A stretch of 64,000 nt of DNA from an uncultured Eubacteriaceae bacterium (GTDB lineage Bacteria; Bacillota; Clostridia; Eubacteriales; Eubacteriaceae): contig CAMBHL010000002.1 in NCBI GenBank assembly GCA_945867155.1, forward strand, positions 186,001-250,000, given 5' to 3'. Shown here in pieces: positions 61,736 to 64,000 of this stretch (the stretch's first letter is position 1; each line of letters begins with the position of its first letter). Both the position numbers and the translations under genes were made by a program. Under the pieces are notes generated by a model. That model searched no databases, was not told where the DNA came from, and worked only from the letters and a program-made list of their open reading frames with translations.

Positions 61736-63361
61736 ATGGCGTACATGGCATTATATCGGAAGTACCGTCCAAAATCTTTTGATGAGGTTGTGGGTCAGGA
61801 AGTGACCATTAAAATCCTGAAGAACCAGATCATCAGCGGACGGGTTGGCCATGCCTATCTGTTCACGGGCATCCGGGGAACAGGCAAAACCACCATTGCC
61901 AAAATCTTTGCCCGCGCCATCAACTGTCCGAACAATCATGACGGCAACCCCTGCAATGCGTGTAAAATCTGCCGGGAAATTGAACAGCCGGGGGTCATGG
62001 ACATCATCGAAATCGATGCGGCCTCCAACCGGGGTGTCGACGAAATCCGGGATATCCGTGAAAAAGTGAAATACCCGCCGACTTTGGGAAAGTATAAAGT
62101 TTATATTATCGACGAAGTGCACATGCTGACCCGGGAAGCGTTCAACGCGCTGCTCAAAACCCTGGAAGAGCCGCCGGCACACGTCGTTTTCATTCTGGCA
62201 ACCACAGAGCCGAACAAGCTGCCTATGACGATTTTATCGCGGTGCCAGCGTTTTGATATCCGGCCGATTGCCCAGCAGGCCATCGTCGACAGGATGCAGA
62301 CCATTTTGGACGACATTCACGTCGACGTCGAAGAAGAAGCCCTGCAGTTTATCGCCACCCGGGGCGATCACTCGATGCGGGATGCCCTGAGCATTCTGGA
62401 CCAGGTGATCGATTTGCGGGAAGACGGCAAACCCATCCTGTACGCCCAGGTGCTGGATTTTCTCGGAATGGCCGATCGGCCGACGATCCAGCGCCTCGCC
62501 GGGGAGATGATCGGCGAAGACCCGGCAGCGGCCCTGACCATTCTTCAGGACTTGAAGGCCAAAGGACGCGACGCAGCGCTGATTCTGGATCAGCTGATCG
62601 AAATGTTCCGCCAGATTCTTGTCGTTCAGTCTACAGGCGATGCGGCAAAGGGGATTCTCGGCATTGGAGACAATGATTTGGCCGGTTTGAGCCGCATCGC
62701 AGAATGCGCTTCCAGCGGCCGGCTCTTTTCGATGATGGACATCCTGATCGCGGCCAAAGAAAAATTAAAATACAACGACATGGCAGAGGTCGTCTTGGAA
62801 ATGACGGTGCTCAAGCTGTCCTCGAAGGCAGATGCTTTTGCCGTGCCGGTTCAGGAAAGCTCCGCTGCATCAAAAAAGCCCAGAAAAAGAAAAGCAGTGA
62901 AAGTGCAGCCCCAGCCAGCGGCAACGCCAAAATCTGAAGCGGTGCCAGAACCTGAAATCGACGAGGCTTTGGAACAGGCGCCCCGTGTTTCAGAAAGCGT
63001 CCAGCCTGAACCCCAGGAACAGGCGGCTTCCGCCAAGGGCCTCAGCACATCGGCACTTCAAAAGAAGATGCTTCAAATTTTAGAACAAAAAACGCCGTTA
63101 GATGGTAAAATGTTTAAAAGCGGCAAACTGATTCAAAAGGGCCCGGGGCGTTATGAACTGTGCTTTTTTGATGACCCCGCCAATAAGATGGCTTTTGACC
63201 GGTGCATCCGTCAGGAAGCTGAACTGCAGACGCTGGCCCGGAAACTGTCCGGTGAGGACGTTCAGTTCAAAGTCAAAAGTGTAAAAAAAAACTTTGACGA
63301 CATGAATTTTACAGAAAAGACAGCCGCTATTATTGGAACCACTCCGATCGTTCAAAAATAA
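61736..63361 (+). CDS. dnaX: DNA polymerase III subunit gamma/tau
   Basis: A 541-residue clamp-loader subunit. Walker A GIRGTGKT is at 45-52, zinc Cys at 64, 73, 76 and 79, and the sensor region reads VYIIDEVHMLTREAFNALLKTLEEPP. AAA+ domains run to about residue 360; a Lys/Pro/Glu-rich linker and the tau C-terminal domain follow. It loads the sliding clamp and joins the replicase to the helicase. Codons 379-381 contain A AAA AAG in the frameshift phase (62872-62878); a -1 shift would give a 400-residue gamma-like product. AAGGGG precedes the ATG. Confidence 0.96.
   Translation: MAYMALYRKYRPKSFDEVVGQEVTIKILKNQIISGRVGHAYLFTGIRGTGKTTIAKIFARAINCPNNHDGNPCNACKICREIEQPGVMDIIEIDAASNRGVDEIRDIREKVKYPPTLGKYKVYIIDEVHMLTREAFNALLKTLEEPPAHVVFILATTEPNKLPMTILSRCQRFDIRPIAQQAIVDRMQTILDDIHVDVEEEALQFIATRGDHSMRDALSILDQVIDLREDGKPILYAQVLDFLGMADRPTIQRLAGEMIGEDPAAALTILQDLKAKGRDAALILDQLIEMFRQILVVQSTGDAAKGILGIGDNDLAGLSRIAECASSGRLFSMMDILIAAKEKLKYNDMAEVVLEMTVLKLSSKADAFAVPVQESSAASKKPRKRKAVKVQPQPAATPKSEAVPEPEIDEALEQAPRVSESVQPEPQEQAASAKGLSTSALQKKMLQILEQKTPLDGKMFKSGKLIQKGPGRYELCFFDDPANKMAFDRCIRQEAELQTLARKLSGEDVQFKVKSVKKNFDDMNFTEKTAAIIGTTPIVQK
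62872..62937 (+). other. Candidate programmed -1 frameshift site in dnaX
   Basis: The heptamer A AAA AAG (62872-62878) is in the X-XXY-YYZ phase of the dnaX frame (TCA AAA AAG). After a -1 shift, 19 codons follow before TGA at 62935-62937. AGGAAAG lies 12 bases upstream, similar to the stimulatory Shine-Dalgarno-like element of the E. coli dnaX site. I see no strong stem just downstream. Confidence 0.6.
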
Positions 63362-63437
63362 CGGAGTTATTTCCAAAAATGAGTGAAGTCTTGATGTTAA
63401 AATGTTATAATGAAAAGGAATATCAAAGGAGAAATTA

Positions 63438-63788
63438 ATGGGAAAAATGAAAAGACGCGCGCCAAGGGGTGGCGGCAAGATGAATCAGAAAAATATGATG
63501 AAACAGCTCCAGAAAATGCAGAGCGAAATGGCACAGGCTCAGGCAAACCTTGAGGAACAGGAAATTCAGGGAACAGCCGGCGGCGGTGCTGTGAGCGTCG
63601 TCATGGATGGGGCCAAAAGACTGAAGTCCGTACACATCGATCCGGACGTCATCGACGAAGACGATATTGAAATGCTGGAAGATCTCATCGTTGCTGCAGT
63701 GAATGAAGCCGGCGTTCAGGTCGACGCCATCACCAGCGATCAGATGGGAAAATTGACAAACGGCATCAATATTCCGGGGTTGTCCTGA
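63438..63788 (+). CDS. ybaB: YbaB/EbfC family nucleoid-associated protein
   Basis: A 116-residue protein. A basic N-terminal tail precedes MNQKNMMKQLQKMQSEMAQAQANLEEQEI (dimer helix), then GAVSVVMDGAKRLKSVHIDPDVIDEDDIEMLEDLIVAAVNEA, the conserved core. It binds DNA as a dimer and is conserved between dnaX and recR in many bacteria. AAAGGAG precedes the ATG. Its stop directly abuts the recR start. Confidence 0.94.
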   Translation: MGKMKRRAPRGGGKMNQKNMMKQLQKMQSEMAQAQANLEEQEIQGTAGGGAVSVVMDGAKRLKSVHIDPDVIDEDDIEMLEDLIVAAVNEAGVQVDAITSDQMGKLTNGINIPGLS

Positions 63789-64000
63789 TTGAGCGTTTAT
63801 CCAGAATCCATCGACCGATTGGTCAGCGAACTGACGAAACTTCCCGGCATCGGCGAAAAGACGGCACAGCGCCTGGCTTTTCATTTGATCGATGCGCCCA
63901 GGGATGACATTACCGCTCTGGCACAGGCGCTGATTGCGGTAAAGGACAAAGTCCATCTGTGCCCGGTGTGTTTTTCGATTACGGATCAGCCGGTGTGCGA
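63789..64000 (+). CDS. recR: Recombination protein RecR (partial)
   Basis: The first 70 codons before the right edge. The frame reads MSVYPESIDRLVSELTKLPG, then IGEKTAQRLAFHL (helix-hairpin-helix) and HLCPVCFSITDQPVC, the start of the four-Cys zinc finger. RecR works with RecO in loading RecA at gaps. TTG is the first codon, directly after the ybaB stop; the short distance suggests coupled translation. Confidence 0.93.
   Translation, partial: MSVYPESIDRLVSELTKLPGIGEKTAQRLAFHLIDAPRDDITALAQALIAVKDKVHLCPVCFSITDQPVC

Overview
The window reads as chromosome of a Gram-positive anaerobe of the class Clostridia, most likely Eubacteriaceae (Eubacterium/Pseudoramibacter-like). This is inference from gene content. 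The signs are near-consensus TTGACA/TATAAT promoters, strong AGGAGG ribosome sites with frequent GTG and TTG starts, the cobalt-early (anaerobic) B12 pathway, an orphan LctD/GlcD-type lactate dehydrogenase, CcpN-type and ImmR/ImmA-type regulators, and a dnaX-ybaB-recR cluster. Genes are dense with many 1-17 bp overlaps. I saw no tRNA, rRNA, insertion sequence or CRISPR array.

Layout. 1-2486 (minus): exoA, tatD, azlC and azlD (azlD cut by the window edge). 2651-9966 (plus): a divergent FGGY sugar kinase; pyrG behind a leader terminator; a noncoding stretch with seven DnaA-box-like sequences; glutamine-dependent NAD synthetase; a flavodoxin/ferredoxin fusion; a HAD phosphatase. 10294-35213 (plus): a 25 kb corrinoid supercluster with cobalt uptake (cbiMNQO), corrin-ring synthesis (cbiA, C, L, D, E, T, K, F, G, H, J), the shared tetrapyrrole trunk from glutamyl-tRNA (hemA, L, B, C, cobA-hemD, precorrin-2 dehydrogenase), and side-chain and nucleotide-loop steps (pduX, cobD, cbiP, cbiB, cobU). 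An acyltransferase sits in the middle. cobS, cobT and the corrinoid adenosyltransferase are not in the window, and I found no B12 riboswitch motif.

35391-45900 (mostly plus): FAD-linked lactate/glycolate dehydrogenase; a histidine-phosphatase/ArsC-Spx fusion; an iron-ADH homologue that has lost its metal ligands; a lipid kinase; a DUF1858 protein; a P1B metal ATPase (minus); a TetR/membrane/TSCPD/metallo-beta-lactamase operon; a CcpN-like regulator. 45969-56634: the AmmeMemoRadiSam pair (minus), a lone branching enzyme, ferritin and a DJ-1 protein with interlocking divergent promoters, a secreted Cna-B protein, DUF1810, ApbE with an NhaC-type antiporter, and phosphoglycerate mutase.

56772-64000: a zinc-ribbon protein; a four-gene minus-strand operon of XRE repressor, ImmA/IrrE protease, Y-family DNA polymerase and YolD behind a full-consensus promoter with an adjoining operator-like palindrome; a flavin reductase; a DMT exporter; then dnaX (with a well-phased A AAA AAG frameshift heptamer), ybaB and the start of recR.

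The strongest leads for something undescribed are the XRE-ImmA-polymerase-YolD module, which looks like protease-switched mutagenesis without a visible LexA box; the DnaA-box cluster before nadE; the metal-ligand-less ADH homologue; the phosphatase-ArsC fusion; and the dnaX frameshift site.
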